Assembly: GCA_008360975.2 (NCBI GenBank)
Contig: CM039182.1
Location: forward strand, 48,372,491-48,436,490
Length of the DNA: 64,000 nucleotides
Direction of reading: 5' to 3'
DNA from: Lichenostomus cassidix
Taxonomy: Eukaryota; Chordata; Aves; Passeriformes; Meliphagidae
The notes beneath the pieces were generated by a model. It ran no database searches and was not told the origin of the DNA. It saw only the letters and a list, made by a program, of their open reading frames with translations. Shown piece after piece: positions 37,401 to 50,515 of this stretch. Each line of letters opens with the position of its first letter. Within the stretch, counting starts at the first letter, position 1. The position numbers and the translations under genes are program-made.

Positions 37401-38369
37401 GAAATCTCTGTTGATATCATATTGCCAAAGTATGAAGAACAGGTGGAAGTTTTTGTTGTAAAATAGAGCTCAGTAATCAGTAACTAGACAAGAGACATGC
37501 TTCTTTAATTTAAATAGTGACAGAGACACACATTATTTGATCTTCTATGCTATATGGAATTGTTCTTATATCAGGATTACAGAATTTCCTAATGAAATTA
37601 ATTGCATCCACATTTGAGAAATGCATACATTTTGGGTTGGGGTTTTTTTCTGAAAAACAGGTTCCCAAGAAATTGGAAGTCTGAGCAGTGGCAGGAACGG
37701 AGAAGTGAAAAGCACCTCCTGATAAGCTATTTGTTGATTTTAGGTTTTGCCCTTAGGTATGACAACTGGAAGAGTTTACTATCTTGAAATTGAATATAGA
37801 CTCACAGCAGAGCATTGTCGGCACTTTCTACAACTAGGAGGAGAAAAATAGGAGAAATGGAACAGACAGAATTTGAGTACATGTCTTTCTGAGTTTCTTT
37901 CAAAACTATCCTGTTTTGACTGTATCTAGAGACCCTTGTGACTGATTTTTCCCAGCATGGAGTGTACCATAAACAAAAAATTATTATTACAGGCATTTCT
38001 AGAAACTAATATTTCTTGAAAATATTTATCTCTGGTTCTCCTCTTGCAAAAAATCAATTAAACCCATATTTTAAACTATTTTTCCCCACATTTTTGCAAA
38101 CTGGGATTCCCAGATTTCCTCTCTCTCCCTCCAAACCCTCTTGAAAACAACAGCCAGAGGAACAGTATGATGCAGAGGACCTATATGGAAAGAAACCTTG
38201 TCGGGGTGGGCATGTTCATTTCCTGGTAGTTTTTGCTCCAACCTGCCTCCTCTTTTTTGCTCTGGAAAGACAGAACCATGAACATTTTTTTCAACAAGTC
38301 ATCTATTCAATGGTTTCAGCCCTCCTTCCTGGTTGTAAATGATCCATGGATTCCTTTTGATTTTCATTA

Positions 38370-38480
38370 ATTTGGTGGCCATTCAAGTAAATGGAATGAA
38401 TGGTTTATGCAAATGTGACTGTTGCTTTGAGAGACTGCTCATTATTCATGCTGTGTGATTGATTGTCTAAGTCTCAGGGT
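38370..38480. promoter_or_regulatory. Candidate conserved enhancer-like element
   Basis: Dense transcription-factor-like motifs in about 110 bp: an octamer (ATGCAAAT) at about 38408, GTAAATGGAATGAATGG, CATTATTCATGC and TGATTGATTG (PBX/HOX-like). The sequence is low in simple repeats and has no coding frame. This pattern is typical of vertebrate conserved non-coding elements, but conservation cannot be seen from one genome. Confidence 0.3.
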
Positions 38481-41400
38481 ATTGTTTCTACTCCAGGAGT
38501 GAAGAAGTTCTACAACCAAAAGATTTCAAGACGGCCAAACACATCAGGGCTGTTCTTCGCACAAACATCAGTTATTAGCAGCGTCTAAAATATTTCCCCT
38601 TTCTGAAGAAGAAAAGGTCATATATAAACAAAGCCAAGACTTCTGACATGCAAAGCAAAGGAAAAAGGATAATTAAATGAGCCTGCTACTTCTCCCTTAT
38701 ACAAATTTTTATTATTATTTCACTCACCCAGGAAAAACCTTTGAAATATTTTGAAATTCATTTGCAAATATGTAAAAATAATTTGTCGTATAGGAGATCT
38801 TCAAGGGAAATGTCTTTAAGGCTTGGTCAGTGGTGTTGCTGAGCTGATAAGCTACCTTAAATTCATGTTCTTTTGTAGGTGATTTCCTTTAGAAACAACT
38901 TGATATTGGTATTGTTCACCAGGTATTGACAGCTAGTCACTGACAGTGGCATGCACTGGAATCAGAAGCACTTGACAAAAAGTGGTCAGAGCAGCCAAGT
39001 ATATCTTTTGTGAAGAAGTCCATTGCTTAAACTCAAGATCATACATAGGGGATCTGAATGCTGAATGGAAGGTACTTCAGTCTGCTCTTCCTCAGTCTTC
39101 CCTCTTCTTAACCCTTACAAAGCTGCTACACTTCTGTAGGTCTTTTTAAAAAAAAAAAAAAAAAAGAAAAACATCTAAAGCCCATTTTATCATGCAGATT
39201 AATAGAAAATGAAAGAATACACAGGGAAAGGGAGTATTCTATACATTGGTACGTATGGAGATAGAGTCCTGGGTCAGACAAGCCCTTAGCATGACCTATA
39301 AAATAATTTTTTTTTCACTCTGTATTTCTCTGGAAAAGGGTAATTTAAGGTATTTTTTTCCACTGTTTCTTTCTTTAAATACTACATGTCATTTCCCTCC
39401 CCACCCCTGCTTTTTTTTCCAGGGCCCCTACATTATACTGTAGGCAGCATGACAGCACAGGGGGGCTCAAAGCAACGCAGCTCCCAGAAATCTGGCATTT
39501 CCCAATCATCCATCACTTAGCCTTTTTTTTTCCCCTCCAAATAATAGTCTCATAGCAAGTGCTGGTACAATACTCTTATAGTCAAATGTACTGAAGGTCT
39601 TCTTAAAGACATGTGGAAACTGCCCTTCAGCAGGAGACTTGCCCTTCCTATTACCTCTGTTCTGCCCCATTTTTGAACTCTTCCTGCCCTTTTATCACAA
39701 ACCCGAAAAGTCACCTTGTTGTACCCTTCTGCAGTCCCTCTCTGCATCAGCTGGCCCTTGCTAATTTGTCTTGAAGCTCTGCCTCTGTTCTTTTCCCCTG
39801 CTTCAAAATCATTTTTCTGCACTGCTGCCTTTATAGGAAAATGTATTGATTAAAATAGAAAATCCATGTTGTTACTTCCTCCCTCTAACCCCTATTTACT
39901 GATGATATTTGGAGGGATGGGAACTTTGTATATCTGGAAAGCACGTACAGCAGAGAAGAAATTCTTAGCAACAAAATCTCCACGATCAAGACAAGAGACC
40001 TAAGTAATGGTTACAGAAAACACTTTGGTTTCTGTGAGCCAGCACTGCACCTTCAACACCTATTTTACTCCTTCCCTTAAAGAAAAATTTTACCCTCATA
40101 TGTGAAATGTGTTTCCTCCTGTACACTGAATAACTTTAGTTTTAATCTTTTCTCTAGATCTCAAAATGCCGTATCTGTGGCATCACAGCTCTTTACTTCA
40201 CCTAATGACTGAACATTCTGATCCCAGACATGTAATCTCTGCGTGTAAGAATATCAAGCTGGCTTGTAAAATGAGAATTGCAAATCACATTCCTAGAAGA
40301 GAAAAAGTCAAAGTCTTGCATTATATGAGCAACATGATTGTTTTGTCTAAAAGGACAGATACAAAGCAATATCTAAAGATCTGAGACAAATTAATATTGC
40401 CCCCTAATTTCCCAAAAGATAATTAGCGCACATTAGTCTTCTCATGTTTACCCAAAAAAAGATCAGATCATTACCTGGTATCTTCTGACACAACCCAGCT
40501 GAAGAGATTAGGGCCATGCTGATTTATACCAGCTAAGGATTTTGCCCCCATGTTTGCTAACACTGCTGTGGTATTGTTCTTCTGACTGCTGACTTTTTCA
40601 TTAGTTAACTAATATGCAATTTATTTTGATGAATAGGACAAGTGCCTTCAATCTGTTCTTGCAATTAAGGTACATGATCAACCACTTGTTATTCAAAAGC
40701 ATGATGAACTGTTAAGGTCTACTTAAAGAAAAAAAAGGGCTTTGCCCATACAGCAGCATGTGGAGGCCTTTAAAAAGCCATAGAGATTTAGAGAAAACAA
40801 TTTTGAAGTCCTCACAAGCTAAGTACTTTGCACTGATACATTACAGATCTCTCTTCCATTTTCCAACAAGAACAGTGACTCTGTAATAGAAATAAAAGAA
40901 TAAAAGCATTAAAGTTTAGGTGGCCATGAAGCACACATTCATTGCACAAATATTGCCAATATTAATTAAAATGTATTGACTGTAAGAATATTAACCATAT
41001 TCTAAGGCAGGTAGAAAGAGGAACACTGAATTAAGCTACACTAATGATTTATTTCTTTTACTGGTATATTGCATTTAAACATTGTCACTGAACCCCAACC
41101 TGCACAAATAACTGAAATCCTCACATGACAGAGAAAGACTGGCTTTGTGGCATTTCCACCTAGGTCTGAACCAGGAGAGACTACCTCAGGAGGGAGCCTG
41201 TTCCTAGTAAACTGCAGGTAGATAAGATATTCTTGGGAGACTCATCTCTGTTCCTGAACTTCTCTGTGTTTCACTCTACGCCAGTAACTTCCAAACTTTA
41301 TACTGCATCATTATATTACAGCAGCACAAGGAGAATGGCCTTGAAATGTGTGTGGTAAGTTTGCTTTTAGGTATGGGCAAAAGGTAACCAAAGATATACC

Positions 41401-44400
41401 AGGGTTTGCCTTGCCCAAATATTTATAGGAAAAACTCTTTAAAAGACCAATGTAAATAACAGTAGAAAATTATTGTTTGCATTCTTACCTTGTGAGCTAC
41501 ACCATTACAGAATTTAGCAACTTGCTTAGAGACACACAGAGTGTGATTCTTGATCTGGTGCTACTTGCCACCAGACCAGTGCATTATCCAGTGTTAACTC
41601 ACAACTTCAGTGTAAAGCTCAGTCCTTTCTTTCTCGTTCTTTCCCTAGAAAGAGTTAAGAGAAGCTATTGGAAAACTGGCAACAAATATTTGTAGAGAAT
41701 CCATTTCAAAATGACCAAGTAACCCATAACAGCAATCTTCACTTTACTGGCACAATTTGCTAAAGTCCTATTGAAAGGACAAGTATTCTTCATTTGAAAG
41801 GAAGCAAACAGACAAAACTTTTTCATGATGTAAAAAGATGTGAAAAATTTGCAGTTTCCGAAATGTGAGGTTCACATTGCATACCAGGCACATATACAAA
41901 AAGGTTCTAGAACAAATATTTTTAGTAGAGGAGCTTACATGAGCAGCAGAAGCCACAGGAAAACACAAACTATAGATAAAGTGAAGGTAATGGACTGAAA
42001 AAAAAAAAAGTGCAGCTCTGAAGAATAGCTTAGAAAGAGTACCATCTGGGCAGAATTATGTCTAAAAGATGTTGGCAATTAAATATGCCCTATTCCATTT
42101 CTTGTGAGTTTAGGAAAATGGGATTTTTTGCATTTTTTAAAATAAAGATTTGTTGCATCTTTTGTCCACCACCAACCAGTAGAACCTCTAATCTGACTTT
42201 TCTGAAAGAGGATAATTGTTCTTGTTTACTAGACAAGCATGATTTGTTTATATCAACTGTGTAAAAATAAACGCTGTAAATTTTTTCACATGATTTTATA
42301 TAGATTTTTAAATGTATGGAGACCTGGTGATTAATTTTTGGCTAAATTTTAAACTGCAGAAGATCAAAATTCAGATATTAGACACGTATTAAAACAGGTA
42401 AATAAGCTCAATCATTTAGAAATAACTCATAATTTCTCATTTAAGATACCTTCAAAAGTTTAACACTGAGCTCTGACTTCTAAAAGGTCAGTGTTTCCAT
42501 CCTCAAGAAAGAACATCCCTTTTCAAGTAGCAGTGTATCTTTGTTAGACTCACTCTTAGAGTTGTGCTAGAACTCTTTGAGTAAAAAATGACTGTCCTGT
42601 GATGAAAGGAAGTTCACTCACTGGGCCATTTCATACTGGCATTCAGATTAGCTGAGGAATAGTATGGAAAATGCAGACACTTTGAGATATGGTCAAACAC
42701 TGATTTTGCATATAAGATTTGCCATCCTAACATTACCTAGGAAATTTTCTGCTAAGTGTATTGATCTCAGCCTTCAAAGACTTTTTCCAGCTTCATTTTT
42801 AGGGTTCAATGAGTCTAGGTAAGGCCTGGATTATTCAAGACACACCTTCGAAGAAATACAAATCTTCTCAGACTCACAACAATACTGATTTTGAACCACA
42901 TTCCCTTTGTAGAATTTATTAAAGAAAGGCCAAACTAAGACTATAACCAGTGACTCAGTAAAGCAGCATGAGATATAGATTCCCTCCAGCAAAACAAAAA
43001 AAACCAGGCTTTGGCACTGGTCACAATATATCTGTTTTCCACTTGACACAAACAATATCTCACAAGACAATTTCCAAAACCTGATGTTGTCAGTTCTGAA
43101 CCACCCATGTTTACCTACAGTTTATGATTCATGAATATTCATACATCTTTGATGTCCAAAGTATTAGAACCTATCTTCCATTTTTTTCCCCCTCACTCAC
43201 TTTGAAGTTGTCAGCGGAACTCAGATAATGCCCACATAATTATGTTAAGGACATAATCTCTCTCCAAATAAATTTACATTCCTATCCACTTCCTGTTTTC
43301 ATCTTTGCTGTCAATCCATTCATATACTTTGTCTCATACCTTTAATTCTTTCCTCTTTTCTATTTTTAATGTTTTTCTTTTTTTTTTAAAATTTTGCTCA
43401 TTTCTCTTTATTGCTGAATGTTCTGCATTTTCTCCCCCTGTACATTTTTGTTCGTTGTTTTTTCTTCAGTCATTCAAAGTATTTCAGCCATCTTCCAAAT
43501 GGCCTTCATCCTACTCCTAGCTCATTTTTAGACTATGTTCCTTTCAACTTATTTTCTTCTGTTTTGATACCCATTTTCTTTCAATTTCTTTTCAACAGGT
43601 CTGACTTTCTCAAAATGTTTCCCTGGAAATACCTCTGACATCCTGGCAATGTTTGAACCAAGATGATTTCCTCTCCATAGGTGAAAATAGCATGAAAGAA
43701 TGGAATTGACATCAAAGGCCTCAAAAGACACAGCGCCCGTTAAGAGCCCTTCTAAATGTCCAGAGAAATTCCTAATTAAGAAGTGATTTTTCTCACATAT
43801 AGTTCTATGCCTTGATAATATATGTTATGCTGTCTGTGAGAAATGAAATGCAACATTAGACAGAAGTTGAAATACTCCAGGGCAACACAGCTTAAGGGAT
43901 TACCTTAAATCTGTGGATGTTCTACACAGATCTGAATACAAACAACCCTAACTACAACCCTACTGAAAGAAAAAAAATTGATAAAACCAGCACTAATAAT
44001 GCCTAAACTTTTCATTTCTTCAGCACATTGATACAAATAGTGGTTTTACTGTGAAAACAATAGCAAATGTATGTATACATAGAAGTTTGGTCTGGCTGTT
44101 ATGGAATACAGTGTTTAATGGTCCACAGGAGGCACAATGTACATGTTGTACTAATTACACTCTGAAGACATTCTCTCTGGTTTGTGTCAGGAGCACAGAA
44201 CACAGTGTGTGCATATTGTTTCCTGCCTGATTTGTTCAATACACGGGCTTTTAAGGCAGAGGTTATCATATACTGGATTTTCTCAGTAAAATATTTGACT
44301 TTTTTATTATTCTATTTTTAGAAAATTTGTATCTTTTAAAACTATGACTCAAATTATCTGAGAAGAACATTAGTGGAAACAGGGCAAGATATGGGATATC

Positions 44401-44519
44401 TAAGTTATTTGGGATTTCTCTGGGTATCCCTTTTAACAGGTAATACAGGCTACATGCAGCCAAGAGGAAAAGAAATGCAACCTATTTTCTAGAAAACCTG
44501 AAGTGGCCTCACATTATAC
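38481..44519. other. Gene-free stretch
   Basis: No gene recognised. Contains an A18 run (39148-39165), a poly-T/pyrimidine-rich patch near 43330-43560 that produces Phe/Ser-rich frames, and an AT-rich stretch at 43115-43300 with TGATTCATGAATATTCAT and CATAATTATG motifs. Short frames at 39550-39822 (minus) and 41477-41695 (plus) have no recognisable domain. Confidence 0.5.
39148..39165. repeat. A18 homopolymer
   Basis: Eighteen consecutive A on the + strand; simple repeat. Confidence 0.9.
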
Positions 44520-44680
44520 AAAAAAAGAAATAATCGATCCGTGTTTACAGTGCCAGTGATGAGCAATTCTGTGCGAGCAAACAATGGTATTTTCACCCCT
44601 TTCGTCATGCTGTTTCTCTCTTAGGAATAGCTAGCACTTATTGATTACTATTAGAGGGCACTAAAGGAACATATGGCTAA
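44520..44680. promoter_or_regulatory. Candidate conserved non-coding element
   Basis: Contains AATAATCGATCCGTGTTTACAG (forkhead-like TGTTTAC at about 44542), isolated CpGs in TGTGCGAGC and TTTCGTCATG, and ACTTATTGATTACTATTAG. CpG retention in AT-rich DNA and motif density suggest constraint. Inference only. Confidence 0.28.
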
Positions 44681-44790
44681 AAGAGCAACAGTAGCAAGAG
44701 GCAACACTTTGCCTGTTATTTTTTTTTAAAGACCCTGAAAAGAGTGTATGAAGGGTCATCTGTGGAGTCCATGATTTTTCCTAGTCAATA

Positions 44791-45231
44791 CTAGTTAGGG
44801 ATAAGTATTAGGTGCAGGGACTGCAGACTCTGAGGCAGGAAGCAAGCTGGCTCACATCGGAGAGGCAGATCATGAAGGATGAGGTTATGCCCATGACTGA
44901 GGGATGCACGTGTGAGGTGCACATGCTGATACCCCTGACAGCTGCCAAACACAGGAGCCACAAGGCACAGCCCCAGACAATGTTCAGCCGGAGATGGCTC
45001 CAGCCTTCTCCTAGGCCTCAGGGCAAAGCTACCACACTGCAGCAGGTGAGAGTGGTGGCAGAGTGCGTGGGCATGACATTTCTCCCAAAAGAGACACTGC
45101 AGATCACCTCTGATCTTTCCAAGGAGAGGAAAGACAAGCCTTATTGGGCCTGACAAAGGGGACCTGGCACCAGCAGTTGGCCTGACAAAGCCTAACACAA
45201 AGCTTACTCCTTCATAAAGAACAATATGCAA
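44791..45231. other. Unexplained GC-richer patch open on both strands
   Basis: A compact patch, richer in GC than its flanks, is open on the + strand at 44812-45153 (113 codons) and on the minus strand at 44791-45231 (146 codons). The + frame starts with a segment that looks helical and possibly coiled-coil (LQTLRQEASWLTSERQIMKD). I recognise no domain. It could be a diverged repeat, such as an ORF1-like piece of a LINE, an exon of a non-coding RNA, or chance. No splice sites or promoter could be assigned. Confidence 0.3.
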
Positions 45232-45240
45232 TACAGAAAG

Positions 45241-48200
45241 GTCCTCAGATACTTAAAACACAGAGGAAAGGGAACTACAGGAGGTCAAGAGAGAGCAGCA
45301 TTTGATCACACTTCTGCTGTGTTAACTAAGGCAGCTCTTTTACCTTCCTAATACGTGCATTAGTGCAACTTTAATAACAATGGTAAGTCTCTGTATATTC
45401 TTTTCACTCCTGTTGTCTGTAGGCGTTTAAGAAGACAGAGGAACGCAGTAGAACTACTGATTTAAAAATTTCTGGGTTTGAGATCTGGACAGCTCACAAT
45501 TTTCTCTCCATTCATCCCCTTCTCCTTTCCATTCAGCAATAAATACCAGCCATACACACTGCAATCCATCCCAGGGCAGCAAGATGTGTCAGCTATTGAT
45601 GGCAGATATTATGTTAATGTGTTCAATCTACACACCATATCTCCACTGAGGGATGACAGAGTTGCTGACACAAAATGGCTTCAAAAAAATATGGAATATG
45701 GTGCTATTAGGGGGTGGGTGGGCAAGGTGCCCAAAAAGCATTGCAATCTTAAAACTTTAAATCACTGATTCCAGTGCAGATGGTATCCAGGAGAGGGCTG
45801 AAACATAATAGAATACATGGGGGTCTTCGTTTAGATCTGCAGTATCACGATAAAATATGCCCCTACATATTTCTGGGTTAGAATCCTGCTACGGCTACAA
45901 ACTGTGCAAAAAAGAGCACTGAAAACATTGCCATCCCCTCAGTTTCAGCATTAAACCTAACTGTTCACAGGCAACCAGATGGGGAAAGCACAAGGCAGCA
46001 ATGAACATAGGAAAAATCAGAGGCCAGAAGACACTAGTGCCTAACTGCTAACAAAGGTTTTTGTTGGCACCACAGTTGAGATATTTTCAAAAGATATATT
46101 TTTATAAAGATCTGCACAGAAAACTTCCTAATTTTGCCCTTACCAGGTGTAATGGAGGATGTGTGACACTGTTTATCAACAAATTTGTCAAATGGGCAGT
46201 GTCGTGGTACCATGAGTTAGCCTTGCACATAAGTGCAGAAGCTGCTTGTCAGTTCGCTTATGTGAAACATTAAATTCAGGGGGTTGAAAGGCTCTTCACT
46301 GGGACCTGCTCCTTGCTTCACTGGATGGACAAGGCTGCTTTATCCCTAAAGTATTGCTCATTAATAGTTTAACTAAGTGCACAAGATGATTGCCCTTGTT
46401 TTGCCTTTAGCTTTCCAAATAGAGGAGAGGGGGTAAAAACTAAGGTCAGAAACAAGCAACTGTGACCCCAACTCAAACACATCTCTCTTGAATGTAGTCA
46501 AGGTTCTTAAGGATAAATCCTTGAGGAGGAGCTTGAAAACATCTAATGTTTTGTCAGTTGAGTGTGGGATGAAATGTTAGAGCTCTTCTGAAAAAAAAAA
46601 CCTAAGCAAAAACAAACAAACAAAAAACTAACAAAACCTGATGTTTGAACATCTTGTACCTTTATAAACCTCAGTAACTTTGGAGCCTCTTTTACACACT
46701 AAATGAGTACAAGCTTTTACCAGCTTTGCCTTAATGTAATTTAAGGGTGGTTTTAAAGTAGCTAATTGACAGAACAGGCTTTGGCTTCTACAGTACAGTG
46801 GTCTGCAAAACTAAGATAAAACTTTCACTAGGTGCTCAGCATACGTTTCTCAAGATATAGCCAGTGTACATTAGTGCAAAAAATGCACACACTAAAGTGT
46901 TTTCCTCTGTTAAGAAGCACAAGCTAGTAATGCACAAGCTGTGTGAAAGCCTCTCCTGGTGACATTTGTTGGCTATGTAAAGTTCACGGCTTTGTTAGGT
47001 GTAGGAAGAAGAGTGTGCATGGAACCTGAAGGGCCAACACTCAGATTTGTGAGAGCAACGCAGTTTGCTCTATTTGTGCTGTTCTCTGCCTCCTCACCAG
47101 ACTCATATTCTACTTCTGAATTTACCCACAAAAATTCTGAAAGCATTTGGAAATTCTTGTGATTATTTTCAGATAAAGAAATTAAGTTGCAGAAATTACA
47201 AACTATATTCTTTCAGCTAATCAGGTGCCTTATTTAGAAGACAAAATCTGAACAATAATGCTGTTTAAAAATGGATTTTGCTTGGTCTACTCAAGTAGTT
47301 TTGAATGTCTAGATTAGAAAAGCAGCCATCATCAGTTTAGTACAGCATGGCACTGTCTACTGTGAAGTAATGACTGCAAAGTTAGCTAAATTAGATATGA
47401 TGAACCAGCCTGAAGCTTTCAATGAGTTCATTAAAGCACACCATGCAAAACCCAGCCTAGCCAGAAGAGCTGATGTGGCTGGAGAAAAAAGCATAGCTAG
47501 TTCAGCTCAACCAGGGGGGAAAAAAAAAAAAAGTCTCTTGGGACAAAATCTGCTTTGGGCACATCTGGCAACCTGGACCTTCCTGTCCATATCCTGTAGC
47601 TGCACAGCATGGGAAGCTGGAAGAAAACACAGAGAAACAGAAGCTTGAAGCCACTTTAAGGAATCAGAGACAGCTCAGTGTTGAAAAAGCATCTGAATAC
47701 AAGCACAAGAGCCAGCTGCAGTTGTGGAGACAGGAAAAAGCAGCTGGAACAAGACAGCAAGAAGGAAGACAAGCAAGGGCAGAAAACTGTGCTGCTGAAG
47801 AGGCAGAGGCAGGATCTAATACGCCAGGCCCTGACTGCCCACAACACTTTACACCTTTGAGAACTGTGTATAACCTTCTCTAAGATGTCTCCTTTCCTAT
47901 GAAGACTCTCATGTGTTACATACTAACAGAGGTAGCAGAAAAAACATTACATACTCATTCTGATTTTTAAGTATGAAGGAGAAGGACAGGAGGGAGTATG
48001 CTAGTTATTCTCAGGACTCCAAGTCCAGATGTTGTGACAGATGCCTGAAGAATCACTGTTGTTAAAATTCCGACAGATTTATCTGAAAGCAACAGTTTTT
48101 GAAAAATATGCTCTGAAAAGAGAGGAGGTAAATAATGGAAGACACAAGAAGAAAACACCAAAATGAATGACTAAACAGAAAAACTGGGAATTTTTCAGCT

Positions 48201-50339
48201 AAATGCTTTCTCGGTGATTCATTGATTCACAGAAATGAAACTTTTCACAGCAGGCTGTTTCTAATAATTTCTCAGGTAGAAGCCCACAGGCACAGTGCAG
48301 ATCTCCTGAGCAGAGAGGAGAAAGACTCATTGCACACAACGTAGTATTGCAGACATAAAAATTACTTAAGTTTAGCTCATTTGCTCTGGGCTTATATTTC
48401 TCATTAACTACCCTCACCAGCAGGCTACAAAGCAAGAATTTTGCCACCATCTTTTGTTACAAGGTCTGTGTGTGTGCATGGACACACAGGCAGACATGAA
48501 AACCCCAACAGAATATATAACATTTTCCTTGTGTGGCACAGGAACACTCTTCTTAAATTCCAAAAACTTCAGAAGCTGAGGCAACCATTTGCTACCCAGC
48601 TTTACTAATAAGTTAGATAAAAACGATAATCACATCTATTAAATGCTAAACACCTATTTAGTTCTTCCAGTTAACTGGTCTGGAACACATCTAAATTAAA
48701 GCAGGCTAGTGCAAATATATTAATTCAATAGCAGCAATATGAACATCCTTGTAAATCAGAACTGATCAGGTGCCAGGCAAGCTTGAAGATCTTTTACAGC
48801 TTTCACCTTTGCTTTGTTCAAGTTAGTGTGAAAAAGAGAACTCATGTCTTTGACCTTATGAAGCAGCTTTCATCCATAAATGTGAAGATTTCTAAGCAGA
48901 GACAATAATCGTCACTAAGATGAATTTGCTACTGATGGTGTAAAAAATTCATCATATGGGTATTTCCTCAAGGGTGAAATGTATTTTAAAACAGCATACA
49001 TCAAAGAAAAACACTTGTAAATCTTCCCGTTTGGCATGGAATCTGGGACTTCTACAACCAAATGGAAAACTATAATTGTGTGAAAAGGTTTGAAGAACTA
49101 TATGTATTTTAACACTCTTCTCACCCATACCCCCAAAAGCTTTTATGAAGTAAGAGCCATATTTTCATGACATTTTACAAGTGTATATATTGAGAAAAAA
49201 CAACATATTTCATATTTGCTTTTACACTGCGAGAAAAAAACCCACAATAATATCTCTGAAATTCCAGAAGCTTGAACAAGATCAACACCCTAACACTCAA
49301 AACATAACTATGTTTGCAGAAAAAAAAATAACCTGATTATTTCTTTTGTATCATCATATCTTCTTTGCATCTTAGGGAAGCTCATAGTTGTTTTTTTCAT
49401 CCCACTCAATGACAAAAGGAGGTGGCATGTAGTGATTTAAGATACTTAATCAAAGCAAAACAACTTATCTCATATTTGTAATATTGCTAATGAGTTGCCT
49501 GTCAGGTAGTGGAAAAATATCTTTACAATTAGAGGCTTGAATTCAACTTAACTTTCTTCTGAAATGCATTTTAGATTTGCACTGAAATTAATGGCATTAT
49601 GATGTAATAATGCCAATAATAAAATTTGGGTAAGAGGAAGTTTAGGTGAAACGTAGCCAGATCTTTTGAAGGAAGGAAAATACAGTAGTAGTAGAAGAAT
49701 TCAGTTTTCAGTAAGTCATTTTAATGCTCACTTTGACAAAAACAGAAGTCCTGGGACATTGTAAGGTGACTGAAATTGAATCATGAGAAAATTACCTTAG
49801 GCACAGAAAGAATCTGTAAAGGAAAGGTAATGCTTTGTCTACTTTACAAATTCATCCATGTGGAGAGAAGCCTAAATGCAAACAGATGTATGATCTGGCA
49901 CAGCATCCAGTCAGCCTGATATTCTTGTTCAGAAAAGACTGAGGACACTTAGATGAATGCTTTCATGTGTCAGAGTTGAAAAGAATAAAAATCCTTAAAT
50001 CCTTTCATTTTCTTAAATGTGCTGGCTCTAGAGCTAGCTGAAAATTCCCAGATCAGGCCTCACAAATAGTTGTTTGAGTCCTGAAATCATACTTTGTTCC
50101 TTTCTCCTCTTTTATTCATTGCTCATGAACATTCACACTTTTTTGTTTGCACATATGTTTAGAGAACATCTGTTCCTTGTTCCCATCTGGTTGAGATTAT
50201 CTATGTATCTATGCATGAAGAAGGCAACTGGTTATCTGCTACTGTCACTTATGTTTATCTAACTTTACAAGCCAGAGGGAGCAGGGATTGAACAGAGAAA
50301 GGGCAGACCCTCTGCTTTGCATAGCTGCTGAAATGCATG
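45241..50339. other. Gene-free stretch
   Basis: No gene recognised. Contains an A-rich (AAAC)n-like patch near 46590-46630 and an A13 run near 47520-47532. The frame at 47370-47648 spans that A run and has no domain. Remaining sequence is AT-rich and unremarkable. Confidence 0.5.
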
Positions 50340-50344
50340 ACTTT

Positions 50345-50515
50345 CACAGAACTCATATCTTCAGCAAGTACCAAGGCACTTTATTGAGGGAGGCTAGTAT
50401 CATTATCAACTTGGAAACAGAAAAAAAAAGATGAAGAAAGGACATCTGACTTGGTTGAGGTCACCAAAACAGTGGGAGATCTTAATATAAACACCAGTTC
50501 TCCTGCATCCTAGCT
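50345..50515 (-). repeat. Possible ancient MIR-like (CORE-SINE) remnant
   Basis: Reads like the reverse complement of a MIR-type SINE: a CTTGGAAACAGA block at about 50410, then TGACTTGGTTGAGGTCACC at about 50446-50464, then an ACACCAGTTCTCCTGCATCC block at about 50491. The order and spacing fit the 5' half of the family on the minus strand. Best of the three MIR-like candidates, but matched by eye only. Confidence 0.4.

Larger units (their letters stand above)
23924..38369. other. Gene-free stretch right of the ERV
   Basis: No gene recognised over about 14 kb. Open frames are short and lack domains; the longest, on the minus strand at 35414-35869 (151 codons), has no recognisable family, no repeat structure and no supporting neighbour. 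Simple sequence includes an A36 run (29385-29420), a G-rich tract (34401-34483) and a short tandem duplication of a CTTTTAGTGTGAATA unit near 35053-35090. A region at about 37000-37400 has a late AATAAA and might be an old LTR-like insertion, but ends and target duplications were not found. Confidence 0.5.
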
